The position numbers were made by a program, and so were the translations under genes. Positions 25,353-34,697 of a stretch of 64,000 bases of DNA are shown one piece after another; positions within the stretch are counted from its first letter, which is position 1; the number at the start of each line of letters is the position of its first letter. This stretch comes from Cumulibacter manganitolerans (GTDB lineage Bacteria; Actinomycetota; Actinomycetes; Mycobacteriales; Antricoccaceae). The stretch covers positions 1 through 64,000 of the forward strand of contig NZ_WBKP01000004.1 of the NCBI RefSeq assembly GCF_009602465.1, given 5' to 3'. The notes under the pieces are model-generated. The model had not been told where the DNA came from and searched no databases. It was given only the letters and a program-made list of their open reading frames with translations.

Positions 25353-26377
25353 GCGTGAACGAGTCGCTGGCGGCAGTGTCCGACCACCTGTTTTCCGGAT
25401 CGATCATCGCCTACTCCCTCGGGCTGTTCGCGTTGTGCGGCGACTACGCCTTCGGCAAGAGCGAGCGTCGCGAGCGCGCCAAGCTGGCCGCGCGTGAGCG
25501 CACCCCCGAGCGTGAGCTGGCCACCGTCGGCGGCGGCGACGCGTCCGGAGCGGCCCCGATCGACGCGCTGCCGCCCGTCGAGCACGCCGAGCCGGTGACG
25601 CCGTCGGTGTGGGGACCGCGCCTCGGCCTGGTGGGCGTCGTGCTGGCGGCCCTCGGGTTCGCGTTGCAGGTGGCCGCGCTGGCCGGCCGCGGCATCGCCA
25701 CCGGCCGGCTGCCGTGGGGCAACATGTTCGAGTTCGCCTCGGCGATCTGCATCGTCGCCGTGGGCACCTACCTGGTGATGGCGGTCCCCAAGCGCTCGCG
25801 TCGGTTCCTCGGCGTCTTCGTGCTGCCCCCGGTCATCTTCATCCTGGTGCTCATCGGCCTGCGGTTCTACGCCAAGGCCGGCCCGGTCGTCGCCCCGCTG
25901 CGCTCCTACTGGCTGGGTATCCACGTCACGGCCGCCACCATCGCCTCCGGCATCCTGCTGGTCAGCGCGGTCTGCTCCGCGCTGTACCTCGTCAAGCGGC
26001 GGCACGAGGCTCGCGAGGCGGCCGAGGGCGGGTACGTCGCGTCGCGGATCGCCGGCAACCTGCCGTCGTCCGCGAGCCTGGACCGGCTGGCCGCCCGCAC
26101 CATGACGTTCGCGTTCCCGATCTGGACGTTCGCGATCATCACCGGCGCCATCTGGGCCGAGTCGGCGTGGGGTCGCTACTGGGGCTGGGACCCCAAGGAG
26201 ACCTGGGCGTTCATCTCCTGGGTCGTTTACGCGGTCTACCTGCACGCCCGCGCCACCGCCGGCTGGAAGGGCAACCGCGCCGCGTACATCAACCTGCTCG
26301 GCGCCGGGACGATGGCCTTCAACTTCATCGTGGTCAACACGGTCGTCTCGGGACTGCATTCCTACAGCGGCCTGTAG
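25349..26377 (+). CDS. ccsB: cytochrome c biogenesis heme lyase CcsB/CcsA
   Basis: A 342-residue multi-helix protein with the diagnostic tryptophan-rich WWD-type signature YWGWDPKETWAFISW (about residue 275), which presents heme at the outer face. Histidines in YWLGIHVTAATIA and ARATAGWKGNRAAY regions fit the conserved heme ligand positions of the family. It overlaps resB by 4 nt and ends the heme/cytochrome unit that begins with hemL. Together with HemA-D, B and L, the window supplies nearly the whole path from glutamyl-tRNA to uroporphyrinogen and then cytochrome c assembly. Confidence 0.95.
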   Translation: MSVNESLAAVSDHLFSGSIIAYSLGLFALCGDYAFGKSERRERAKLAARERTPERELATVGGGDASGAAPIDALPPVEHAEPVTPSVWGPRLGLVGVVLAALGFALQVAALAGRGIATGRLPWGNMFEFASAICIVAVGTYLVMAVPKRSRRFLGVFVLPPVIFILVLIGLRFYAKAGPVVAPLRSYWLGIHVTAATIASGILLVSAVCSALYLVKRRHEAREAAEGGYVASRIAGNLPSSASLDRLAARTMTFAFPIWTFAIITGAIWAESAWGRYWGWDPKETWAFISWVVYAVYLHARATAGWKGNRAAYINLLGAGTMAFNFIVVNTVVSGLHSYSGL

Positions 26378-26389
26378 GACGCGGCCTCC

Positions 26390-29011
26390 GTGAGCTCGCT
26401 CGAGGGGTACCTCCGTCGCTCGGCCCAGTACGTCCTCGCCTCCGGCGAGGCCGCCGGGGTCGTGCCGTACGACGAGGTCGCCCTCGACGGCGTCCCGCGC
26501 GAGCACTGGGCGCCGGTGCTCGCCGCGTTCCGCAGGAGCGGCGCCGACCTGGCGCGCTACGCCGACCAGGCGACCCGGTTCCTCGAGGACGACGGGGTCA
26601 CCTACAACCGCATCGAGCAGGGCACCGACGGCGACGGACGGCCGAGCACCCGCTCGCACGCGGAGCCCTGGCAGCTCGACGTCCTGCCGCTGGTGCTCGG
26701 CGGCGCCGAATGGCAGCGCATCGACGCCGGGGTCGCGCAGCGCGCCCGGCTGCTGGAGGCCGTGCTCGCCGACGTCTACGGCGAGCAGCGGCTGCTGGCC
26801 GGCCGGCAGATTCCCGCGCGGGTGGTCATGGAGCACGGCGGCTACCTGCGCCTGGCCCACGGGATCGTCACGCCCGGCCCGCACCAGCTGTACGTGGCCG
26901 CGGCCGATCTCGGCCGGGCGCCGGACGGGTCGTGGCGGGTGCTCGCCGACCGCACGCAGGCCCCGTCCGGCCTCGCGTACGCCATGGAGAACCGCCGGGT
27001 GCTGTCGCGGCTGTACCCCGAGGTGCACCAGCACGTGCAGATCGACCGGCTGCTGCCGTTCTTCAACGCGTGCCGCAAGGCCGCGGCGGCCGCGGCACCG
27101 ACGGTCGACGCGCCCCAGGTCGTGCTGCTCAGCCCGGGCGGCAACAGCGAGACCGCGTTCGACCAGACCTACTTCGCCTCGATGCTCGGCTATCCGGTCG
27201 TCGAGGGCTCCGACCTGACCATGCGCGACGGCCGAGTGTGGATCCGGGCGTCGGGGCGTCTCGACGAGGTCGACGTGATCGTCCGGCGGGTCGACGCGGC
27301 CTGGACGGACCCGCTGTTCCTGCGCTCGGGCTCACGGCTGGGCGTGCCCGGCCTGCTCGACGCGGCGCGGCGGCAGACCGTCGCGGTGCTCAACGGCCTG
27401 GGCAGCGGCGTCCTGGAGAACCCCGGGCTGATGCCGTTCCTGCCCGACCTGTGCCGCGAGCTGCTGGGGGAGGACCTGCTGCTGGAGTCGGTGCAGACGT
27501 GGTGGTGCGGCGATCGCGCGAGCCGCTCCCACGTCCTCGCCCACCTCGACCAGCTGGTCGTCCGGCCGATCGACCGCGATCGCGCGCAGAGCGTGTACGG
27601 CGGTGACCTCAGCAGCCGGCAGCGCACCGAGCTGGCCGCCCGCATCGAGGCCGACCCGGGCGCGTGGGTGGGCCAGGAGCTGCTCACCCTCTCGCACGCC
27701 CCGGTCTACAGCCGCGGCGAGGTGGTGCCGCGCCCGATCATCCTGCGCACGTTCGCGGTCGGCGCCGACGACGGCTTCGCGGTGATGCGCGGCGGCCTGG
27801 CGCGGGTGCCGTCCGCGGGGCACGGCATGGACGACCTGGAGGGCGTCCGGCCGGCCTCGCCGTTCGTGGGCCGCGCGATGCCGAGCACCAGCAAGGACGT
27901 CTGGGTGCTGATGGACGAGGACGCCGATCCGGCGTCGACGGGCTGGGTGCACGACGGCCCGTCGCTGGAGCCGCCGGATCCGTTCTTCGCCCTCTCCCCG
28001 CGCGTGCTGTCGGACCTGTTCTGGATCGGGCGCTACTCCGCGCGGGCGGAGGACCTGGTGCGCCTCGTGCTGTCCGCGCGCGAGATCAGCGCCGACCTCG
28101 CCGGCACGCCGCGCGGCGGCAACGGGGTCGCGATGCGCGCGCTGCGGCAGGCGATGACCCAGGTCAGCACGACGTACCCCGGCTTCCTCGACGAGGACGT
28201 CGACGCGGAGGCCGAGCTGCGCTCGCTGCTGCTCGAGCGCAACCGGGCCGGGTCGGTGGCGCAGTCGGTGCACCGGCTCGGCGGTGGGCTGCAGGAGGTC
28301 CGCGACCAGTTCTCGGGCGACGTCTGGCTGGCGCTCGGCACGATCGAGCGCGCCCTCGGAGGACTGCGCTCCGGCCGGCAGGCCACCGTCACCAGCAACC
28401 AGCTGGTGCGGGCCTGCGAGAACGCGCTGGCCGGCATGCTGAGCCTGTCCGGCATCTTCTACGACAACATGATCACCGACCCGGGCTGGCACCTGCTCGA
28501 CAGCGGACGCGCCACCGAGCGCGCGCTGCATGTCCTGGCGCTGCTGCGATCGACGATCTGCCTGCGCCGTACGCCGTACGCCGACGCCCTGGTGATCGAC
28601 GGGGTGCTCACCGCGGCCGAGAGCATCGTGACGTACCGGCGCCGGTACCGGGGGCGGGCGCACATCGAGGGCGTGCTGCAGCTGCTGCTGCTCGACCAGC
28701 GCAACCCGCGGTCGGTGATCTTCGCGCTGAACAAACTCGCCGAGAGCGCCGAGCAGCTGGCCGCCGGGGACCCCGACGGCGCCGTCAAGGACGCCGTCGA
28801 GCGGGCCCGCACGCTGCTCGGGGAGGTCGACGTGGTCGGCTTCGCGCGGGTCGACGCACAGGGCGGGCGTCCCGAGCTGCACGCGTTCCTGGGCGAGCTG
28901 TACGGCGCGGTGTCGGGGATCGGCCGCACGGTGCACACCGTGCACCTGTCGCAGGGCGGCGAGCAGCGGGCGATGTCGGAGGGGCACTACGGGGCGGAGG
29001 TGGCCCGGTGA
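26390..29011 (+). CDS. circularly permuted ATP-grasp fused to alpha-E domain
   Basis: An 873-residue fusion. About residues 1-490 are the circularly permuted ATP-grasp (DUF404/DUF407) with DVYGEQRLLAGRQIPARVV, TQAPSGLAYAMENRRVLSR and VLLSPGGNSETAFDQTYFA. About residues 545-860 form the alpha-E (DUF403) domain, beginning FWIGRYSARAEDLVRLVL. In many bacteria these are separate genes. Comparative work on amidoligases has linked this set to peptide-bond formation on an unknown peptide or protein, but no substrate is established. It is coupled to the transglutaminase by a GTGA overlap. Confidence 0.9.
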   Translation: MSSLEGYLRRSAQYVLASGEAAGVVPYDEVALDGVPREHWAPVLAAFRRSGADLARYADQATRFLEDDGVTYNRIEQGTDGDGRPSTRSHAEPWQLDVLPLVLGGAEWQRIDAGVAQRARLLEAVLADVYGEQRLLAGRQIPARVVMEHGGYLRLAHGIVTPGPHQLYVAAADLGRAPDGSWRVLADRTQAPSGLAYAMENRRVLSRLYPEVHQHVQIDRLLPFFNACRKAAAAAAPTVDAPQVVLLSPGGNSETAFDQTYFASMLGYPVVEGSDLTMRDGRVWIRASGRLDEVDVIVRRVDAAWTDPLFLRSGSRLGVPGLLDAARRQTVAVLNGLGSGVLENPGLMPFLPDLCRELLGEDLLLESVQTWWCGDRASRSHVLAHLDQLVVRPIDRDRAQSVYGGDLSSRQRTELAARIEADPGAWVGQELLTLSHAPVYSRGEVVPRPIILRTFAVGADDGFAVMRGGLARVPSAGHGMDDLEGVRPASPFVGRAMPSTSKDVWVLMDEDADPASTGWVHDGPSLEPPDPFFALSPRVLSDLFWIGRYSARAEDLVRLVLSAREISADLAGTPRGGNGVAMRALRQAMTQVSTTYPGFLDEDVDAEAELRSLLLERNRAGSVAQSVHRLGGGLQEVRDQFSGDVWLALGTIERALGGLRSGRQATVTSNQLVRACENALAGMLSLSGIFYDNMITDPGWHLLDSGRATERALHVLALLRSTICLRRTPYADALVIDGVLTAAESIVTYRRRYRGRAHIEGVLQLLLLDQRNPRSVIFALNKLAESAEQLAAGDPDGAVKDAVERARTLLGEVDVVGFARVDAQGGRPELHAFLGELYGAVSGIGRTVHTVHLSQGGEQRAMSEGHYGAEVAR

Positions 29012-29919
29012 CCCAGCTCTACCGCATCGAGCACAAGACCACGTACACCTACGACGACGACGTCACCGACTCGTACGGCGCGACCTTCATGCGCCCCCGT
29101 GACCTGCCGTCCCAGACCTGCCTCGCGCACGAGACCCGGCTCTCGCCCAGCCCGGCCGACCAGTACCGCTTCGAGGACCTGCACGGCAACGTGCAGACCT
29201 ACTTCCACGTCACCACGCCGCACCGCGAGCTGGTGGTGGCCGGCGTCAGCGTCGTCGAGGTCCGCGACCCGGAGTACGACGCGCAGGCCCTGGCGATGCC
29301 GTGGGAGCAGGCCCGCCCGGACGACAGCGACGACCCCGAGGCGTGGCGCGCCGTCGACTACACCCTCGACTCCTCGCTCATCGAGGTCACCCCGGAGATC
29401 CGGGCGTACGCCGCGGAGACGTTCACGCCGGGCCGGCCCATCGGCGCCGCCGTCGACGAGCTGACGACCCGGATCCACGACGACTTCACCTACTCGCACA
29501 AGGCGACGAGCGTATCGACCCCGGCCGCGGTGGCGCTGGAGAAGCGGGCGGGCGTCTGCCAGGACTTCGCGCAGGTGCTGATCGGGTGCCTGCGCAGCCA
29601 GGGCCTCGCCGGCCGGTACGTGTCGGGCTACCTGCGGACCTTCCCGCCGCCGGGCCAGCCCCGGCTGATCGGCGCCGACGCGACGCACGCGTGGGCGGCC
29701 GCGTGGATCCCCGGCACGGACTGGCTGGCGGTCGATCCCACCAACAACAAGCGCTGCAACGACACCCACGCGACGACCGCCTGGGGCCGCGACTACCGCG
29801 ACGTCCCGCCCGTGCGGGGCGTCGTCTTCACCGAGGCACGGGATTCCAAGCTCACCGTGTCGGTGGACATGGCACCGGTGTCGGAGATGACCGTGGCGCC
29901 GTCCAGCCCGGGAGTGTGA
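29008..29919 (+). CDS. transglutaminase-like protease/transferase of the ATP-grasp cluster
   Basis: A 303-residue protein with an N-terminal bacterial transglutaminase-like domain (IEHKTTYTYDDDVTDSYGAT) and a C-terminal papain-like core. The catalytic triad is visible: C184 in RAGVCQDFAQ, H227 in DATHAWAAAW and D243 in AVDPTNNKR. There is no signal peptide, so it acts in the cytoplasm. It might hydrolyse or transfer the amide bonds made by its ATP-grasp partner. The proteasome-like third partner seen in some genomes is not in this window. Confidence 0.9.
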   Translation: MTQLYRIEHKTTYTYDDDVTDSYGATFMRPRDLPSQTCLAHETRLSPSPADQYRFEDLHGNVQTYFHVTTPHRELVVAGVSVVEVRDPEYDAQALAMPWEQARPDDSDDPEAWRAVDYTLDSSLIEVTPEIRAYAAETFTPGRPIGAAVDELTTRIHDDFTYSHKATSVSTPAAVALEKRAGVCQDFAQVLIGCLRSQGLAGRYVSGYLRTFPPPGQPRLIGADATHAWAAAWIPGTDWLAVDPTNNKRCNDTHATTAWGRDYRDVPPVRGVVFTEARDSKLTVSVDMAPVSEMTVAPSSPGV

Positions 29920-29941
29920 CCGGCGCCGCTCGCTGCGGTGC

Positions 29942-29971
29942 TTGTCCTGAGTTGTAGGTAAGCCTTACCTT
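29942..29971 (+). promoter_or_regulatory. DtxR/IdeR-type iron box with promoter
   Basis: AGGTAAG-C-CTTACCT (29956-29970) is a perfect 15-bp palindrome matching the core of the DtxR/IdeR iron box (TTAGGTTAGCCTAACCTAA family). TTGTCC (29942-29947) and TACCTT (29966-29971) are spaced 18 nt apart and would start transcription at the GTG of the ABC ATPase. The regulator with Fe2+ would cover the -10 and repress the siderophore operon when iron is sufficient. Confidence 0.8.
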
Positions 29972-29977
29972 ACTGAG

Positions 29978-30805
29978 GTGAGCCTTACCGAGTTGGTCGC
30001 CGAGCGGGCGACCCTGTCCTACGACGGGCGGGCGGTGGTACGCGGCGCGAGCCTGCGGCTGCGGCGCGGCCGGGTGACCGCGCTGATCGGGCCGAACGGC
30101 AGCGGCAAGTCGACGCTGCTGCGGGCCCTGGCCGGGCTGCATCGCCCGGACAGCGGGACCGTCGCCGTCGTCCGGGACGGCCGGCGCGAGCCGATCGCGC
30201 GGCGGCGCCCTCGCGAGCTGGCCCGCGACCTGACCCTGCTCAGCCAGCAGCGGCCCACGCCGCTCGGCGCCACCGTCGCGGACGTCGTCGGCTACGGCCG
30301 GTTCCCGCACCGCCACCGGTGGACCGGCCGTGACCGGCAGGGCGCCGCCGCGATCGCGGCGGCGCTCGCCCTCACCGGGCTGGAGGGGCTCGCCGGCAGC
30401 CTCGTCGACCGGCTGTCCGGTGGCCAGCTGCAGCGCGTCTGGCTCGCGAGCTGCGTCGCTCAGCAGACCCCCGTCCTGCTGCTCGACGAGCCGGCCAACC
30501 ACCTGGACCTGCGCTACCAGCGGGCGCTGCTGGCGCTCGTGCGCGAGCTCGCGGAGGCGCACCGGGTCGCGGTCGGGATCGTGCTGCACGACCTCAACCA
30601 CGCCTCGGCGGTCGCCGACGAGGTCGCGTTGCTGGTCGACGGCGAGATCACCGCCTACGGCGCTGCCGACGACGTCCTGCGACCCGACGTGCTCAGCGCG
30701 GCGTACGAGGTCGGCATCGATCTGCTCGACGACGGCCACGGCCGTCGTCGGCTCTGTGCGCTCGGCTCGCTGCGCGCACCCACCAGCGCGGCGCTCGCCG
30801 GCTGA
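29978..30805 (+). CDS. iron-siderophore ABC transporter ATP-binding protein
   Basis: The 275-residue ATPase of the FepC/FecE type powers siderophore import. Walker A is LIGPNGSGKST (about 36-46), the signature is DRLSGGQLQRVWLA, Walker B is VLLLDEPANHLDLR and the switch histidine is in VLHDLNHA. It starts the four-gene unit with binding lipoprotein, double permease and siderophore-interacting reductase. The GTG start coincides with the predicted transcript start, so no leader or ribosome site is expected. Confidence 0.92.
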   Translation: MSLTELVAERATLSYDGRAVVRGASLRLRRGRVTALIGPNGSGKSTLLRALAGLHRPDSGTVAVVRDGRREPIARRRPRELARDLTLLSQQRPTPLGATVADVVGYGRFPHRHRWTGRDRQGAAAIAAALALTGLEGLAGSLVDRLSGGQLQRVWLASCVAQQTPVLLLDEPANHLDLRYQRALLALVRELAEAHRVAVGIVLHDLNHASAVADEVALLVDGEITAYGAADDVLRPDVLSAAYEVGIDLLDDGHGRRRLCALGSLRAPTSAALAG

Positions 30806-30835
30806 CGTCCCCGAAAACGAAGGAAGAAACCAGAT

Positions 30836-31810
30836 ATGCGCTCCATGCGTAGGCTTTTGCCTGCTCTCATCGCGATCGTGGCGGTGCCGCTGACCGCCTG
30901 CGGCACCACCGACGACGCGGTCTCCGGCGATGCAACGACGTCCGGCGAGAAGATCACCGTCACCGACGCCGGCGGCAGCGCCGTCACGATCGACGGTCCG
31001 GCGAAGCGGGTCGTGACCCTCGAGTGGGCGCAGACGGAGGACGTGATCGCCCTCGGCGTCACCCCGGTCGGGATTGCCGACATCAAGGGATTCCAGGTCT
31101 GGGACACCGCGGTCGACGTGCCGGGTGACCCGGTGGACGTCGGGCTGCGGGCGGAGCCGAGCATCGACTCGGTGGCGGACGCCGACCCCGATCTGATCCT
31201 GGGCGTCGAGGAGTCGATCCCCGCCGACGCCCTGGCGCAGATGGAGAAGATCGCCCCGGTCGTGCTGCTGAAGGCGGCCGACGCGACCGCGCCGCTGGAC
31301 CGGGTGCGGGAGAACTTCGAGACGACCGCGACGCTGCTGGGCAAGCAGGACGCCGCCGCGAAGGTGCTCGACGGCCTCGACGACTCGATCGCCGGCGCGA
31401 AGCAGCAGATCGCCGCGGCATCACCCGCGCCGTACACCTTCGCCTACGTCTACGCCGAGGGCAGCCAGGTGTCGTTCCGGATGCACGCCGACCGCTCGAT
31501 CCCCGGTGCCGTGGCGAAGGAGCTCGGTCTGACGAACGCGTTCACGGGGGCGGGCGACGATGCGTGGGGTCTGGAGAGCTACGACCTGGAGGCGTTGACG
31601 AAGCTGCCGGCCGACACCCGCTTCCTGTACTGGGCCGACCCGAAGAGCGACCCGGTGCAGGACGTCCTGGCGACGAACCCGCTGTGGAGCAGTCTGCCGT
31701 TCGTGCAGGCCGGGGCGATCGAGGAGTTCGGCGGCGGGATCTGGATGTACGGCGGTCCGAAGGCGATGCAGCAGCTCGTCGACGCGTACGTCGCGGTCTT
31801 CGCGGGCTAG
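30836..31810 (+). CDS. iron-siderophore substrate-binding lipoprotein
   Basis: A 324-residue periplasmic-binding-protein-like lipoprotein. The signal peptide ends in the lipobox VPLTACG (Cys near 22), and the mature part has the class III binding-protein pattern: PAKRVVTLEWAQTEDVIALG, ADPDLILGVEE, then a long helix linking two lobes. It would capture a ferric siderophore at the cell surface and pass it to the permease. The permease gene begins in a TAGTG overlap with its stop. Confidence 0.92.
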   Translation: MRSMRRLLPALIAIVAVPLTACGTTDDAVSGDATTSGEKITVTDAGGSAVTIDGPAKRVVTLEWAQTEDVIALGVTPVGIADIKGFQVWDTAVDVPGDPVDVGLRAEPSIDSVADADPDLILGVEESIPADALAQMEKIAPVVLLKAADATAPLDRVRENFETTATLLGKQDAAAKVLDGLDDSIAGAKQQIAAASPAPYTFAYVYAEGSQVSFRMHADRSIPGAVAKELGLTNAFTGAGDDAWGLESYDLEALTKLPADTRFLYWADPKSDPVQDVLATNPLWSSLPFVQAGAIEEFGGGIWMYGGPKAMQQLVDAYVAVFAG

Positions 31811-33858
31811 TGCTCCGCACCCGGACCGCGGTGGTCGCCGCGGCCTCGGCCCTCGCGCTGGTCGCGCTCTGCCTCGCGCACCTGTCGCAGGGCACCGCCG
31901 CGCTCGCGCCGGCCGACATCCTGAGGGCGCTCGGAAGCTCCGGCTCGGACGGTGCCGTCGCGGTGCTGGTCGGCAGCCGGCTCCCGCGGCTGGTGGTGGG
32001 CCTGCTGGTGGGGGGCGCGCTCGGCGCAGCCGGATGCGCGCTGCAGGCGGTGACCCGCAACCCGCTCGCGGCGCCGGACACGCTGGCGGTCAACGCCGGG
32101 GCGTACCTGACGCTGACGGCGTGTGCCGCCTTCGGCGTGAGCGTCGGATTCCTTTCCGGGGCGGCGATCGCGCTGGTCGGCGGGTTGCTCGCCGCGGGGG
32201 CCGCGCTCGCGCTCTCGGCGGGGTCGCGCTCCTCGGTGCGGCTGATCCTGGCCGGCACCGTGCTGGCGCTGGCGCTGCACTCGATCACGTCGGTGCTGCT
32301 GCTGCTGTACGCGCAGGAGACGAGCGGCCTGTTCGCGTGGGGCTCCGGCTCGCTCGGCCTGGGCACGACGAGGGGACTGCTGCCCACCGCGCTGGTGATG
32401 GCCGCGGCGGTGGCCGGCCTGCTGCTGCTCGGCGGGCGACTCGACCTGCTGCAGCTCGGCGACGACCAGGCCCGCTCGCTCGGGGTGCGGGTGCTGTCGA
32501 CGCGGGTCGGGACGGTGGGGCTGGCCGTCGTCCTGTCCGCCTGCGCGGTCAGCCTCGCGGGGCCGCTCGGCTTCGTCGGGCTGTGCGCGCCGGCGCTGGC
32601 GCGGGGACTGCGCCGGTGGCTTCCGGCGCTGCGCCGGCAGCGGGCGCTGCTGGTGGCCGCGGCGGTCGCCGGGACGCTCCTGGTCGTCGCGTCGGACATC
32701 GCGGTGCGCGCCCTGTTCGGCTCGCTGGACGCGGTGCAGATCCCGACCGGCGTGGCGACGACCGTCCTCGGTGCGCTGTTCCTCGTCCTGCTGTCGCGCA
32801 GGATGCGCACCGGTGCGGCCGAGTCGTCGCCGGCCGGCGTCGCGACGCCCGGGCGGCTGACGGCACGGCACCCGGGGTGGACGCTCGCCGCCGCGGTCGG
32901 TCTCGCGGGCGTGGCCGGCGTGCTGGCGCTGCTCGCGGGCGACCGGTTCCTGCTGCTCGGGGACGTCGTGAACTGGCTCGGCGGCCGGGCGTCGAGCCGA
33001 CTGACGGTCGTCCTGGACGCGCGGCTGCCCCGGGTGCTCAGCGCGTCCCTGGCCGGCGCGGCCCTGGGTCTGGCGGGGGTGCTCACCCAGACGGTGACCC
33101 GCAACCCGCTGGCCGACCCGGGCATCCTCGGGGTGACCGGCGGCGCGGGGCTCGGTGCGATCGTCGCGCTGAACGGCGCGAGCACGTTCGGCATCGCGTC
33201 GGGGTACGGGATGGTGACCGCCGGCGCGCTGGTCGGCGCGGCGCTGGCCGCGGCCGCGCTCCTGGGGCTCACCGCGTCCGACGGTGCGGACGGCGTCCGG
33301 CTGGTGCTCGTCGGTCTCGGGATCTCGGCGGGGACGACCGCCCTGACGACCCTCGTGATCGTGCGCTCCGATCCGTGGAACCAGGCGAAGGCGATCACCT
33401 GGCTCGGCGGCTCGACGTACGGCGCGGCCGTGGAGCGCACCTGGCTGCTGGCGGTGCTGCTCGTGCTGTGCGCGGCCGCCGTCGTCCGGCTGCACCGCGC
33501 GTGGGACCTGCTGCAGGTCGACGACCTCCTGCCGCGGGTGCTCGGGGTGCCGCTGCGCCGGACGCGGGTCGGCACCGTGCTGCTCGCGGTCGTGCTGGCC
33601 GCGCTCGCGACCGCGCTGGTCGGGGTGATGGGGTTCGTCGGGCTGGCCGCGCCGCACCTGGCCCGGCTGCTGGCCGGTCCGCGGCACGCAGTCGTGGCCC
33701 CGTTGTCGGCCGCGCTCGGCGCGCTGGTGGTGATCGTGGCCGACGCCGTCGGCCGGACGGCGCTCGCGCCGGCGCAGCTGCCGGTCGGGCTCGTCTGCGC
33801 GCTCATCGGCGCGCCGTACTTCATCTGGTTGATGCGACGAATGAGAGCCGACACGTGA
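31810..33858 (+). CDS. double-domain iron-siderophore permease (FecCD-FecCD fusion)
   Basis: A 682-residue membrane protein made of two FecCD permease domains joined head to tail, about 1-335 and 345-682, each with some ten helices. The domain repeats show TRNPLAAPDTLAVNAGAYL in the first half and TRNPLADPGILGVTGGAGL in the second, and each has GPLGFVGLCAPAL / VMGFVGLAAPHLARLL as the coupling region to the ATPase. A single gene of this kind (FhuB-like) replaces the usual separate permease pair. Codon use is ordinary. Confidence 0.92.
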   Translation: MLRTRTAVVAAASALALVALCLAHLSQGTAALAPADILRALGSSGSDGAVAVLVGSRLPRLVVGLLVGGALGAAGCALQAVTRNPLAAPDTLAVNAGAYLTLTACAAFGVSVGFLSGAAIALVGGLLAAGAALALSAGSRSSVRLILAGTVLALALHSITSVLLLLYAQETSGLFAWGSGSLGLGTTRGLLPTALVMAAAVAGLLLLGGRLDLLQLGDDQARSLGVRVLSTRVGTVGLAVVLSACAVSLAGPLGFVGLCAPALARGLRRWLPALRRQRALLVAAAVAGTLLVVASDIAVRALFGSLDAVQIPTGVATTVLGALFLVLLSRRMRTGAAESSPAGVATPGRLTARHPGWTLAAAVGLAGVAGVLALLAGDRFLLLGDVVNWLGGRASSRLTVVLDARLPRVLSASLAGAALGLAGVLTQTVTRNPLADPGILGVTGGAGLGAIVALNGASTFGIASGYGMVTAGALVGAALAAAALLGLTASDGADGVRLVLVGLGISAGTTALTTLVIVRSDPWNQAKAITWLGGSTYGAAVERTWLLAVLLVLCAAAVVRLHRAWDLLQVDDLLPRVLGVPLRRTRVGTVLLAVVLAALATALVGVMGFVGLAAPHLARLLAGPRHAVVAPLSAALGALVVIVADAVGRTALAPAQLPVGLVCALIGAPYFIWLMRRMRADT

Positions 33859-34688
33859 CGAGCCCGTACCGCCCCTTCGACGTCCGGCTGGTCGCGCGCG
33901 AGCGGCTCAGCGCCTCGTTCATGCGCATCACACTGCGCGGCGGCGATCTGGCCCGCTGCAGCCCGACGCTGCTGGACCAGCGGGTCAAGCTGGTGCTCGG
34001 CGAGAGCCGGCTGCTCGACCCGCTGCGCGGCGACGACTGGTATTCGGTGTGGCAGGCCGCGGCGGAGCGCCCGGCGATCCGCACGTACACGCTGACCGCC
34101 GTCCGGGCCGCCGCCGGGGAGGTCGACGTCGATGTCGTGCTGCACGGCCGGCCGGGCGCCGGCGCTGGCCCGGCCTCGACGTTCGCGCAGTCGGCGGCCG
34201 TGGGCGAGCGGCTGCTGCTGGTCGCCGCGGACCGGTCGCGTGCGGGGCACGAGGAGGTCGGGGTCGCGTTCCGCCCCGGTGGTGCGGAGCGGGTGGTCCT
34301 GGTGGGCGACGAGACCGCGCTGCCCGCCGTCGCGAACATCCTGGCCGACCGGCGGCCCGGCGTGCGCTACGAGGCGGTGCTGGAGGTGCCGGAGCGGGAC
34401 GACGTCCGCGCGCTCGCGGCCGACCGGCTCACCTGGCGGGTGCGGTCACGCGGTGAGTCGGTGCTCGACGTCGCGCCGTTCGCGCACGCCGCCGCGGGGG
34501 ATGCTGCGCCCGGGGACGGTGCGTTGCTGTGGGACGAGGCCGAGGACGTGAGCGGCGGCAGCTATCTGTGGGCGGCCGGGGAGGCGGGGCTGGTCAGGGC
34601 GGTGCGCGCGGCGGCGAAGCGGACCGGCGTGGACCGGGGGGCGGCGTCCTTCATGGGGTACTGGCGCAGGGGAGCGGTGTCGGCGTGA
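33855..34688 (+). CDS. siderophore-interacting protein (FAD-dependent ferric reductase)
   Basis: A 277-residue flavoprotein of the SIP/ViuB family, which reduces ferric siderophores in the cytoplasm to release iron. The N-terminal FAD domain has AIRTYTLTAVR (flavin-binding RxYT motif) and VLHGRPGAGAGPASTFAQ, and the C-terminal NAD(P)H-like domain has VLVGDETALPAVANIL and YLWAAGEAGLVRAVR. It overlaps the permease by 4 nt and ends the operon, completing uptake with intracellular iron release. Confidence 0.92.
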   Translation: MTSPYRPFDVRLVARERLSASFMRITLRGGDLARCSPTLLDQRVKLVLGESRLLDPLRGDDWYSVWQAAAERPAIRTYTLTAVRAAAGEVDVDVVLHGRPGAGAGPASTFAQSAAVGERLLLVAADRSRAGHEEVGVAFRPGGAERVVLVGDETALPAVANILADRRPGVRYEAVLEVPERDDVRALAADRLTWRVRSRGESVLDVAPFAHAAAGDAAPGDGALLWDEAEDVSGGSYLWAAGEAGLVRAVRAAAKRTGVDRGAASFMGYWRRGAVSA

Positions 34689-34697
34689 ACCGCGGGC

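Noticed and set aside
31542-34250. Very long minus-strand open frames opposite the siderophore operon
   Set aside because: They are antisense shadows in GC-rich DNA, made of low-complexity Ala/Arg/Ser runs with no domains.
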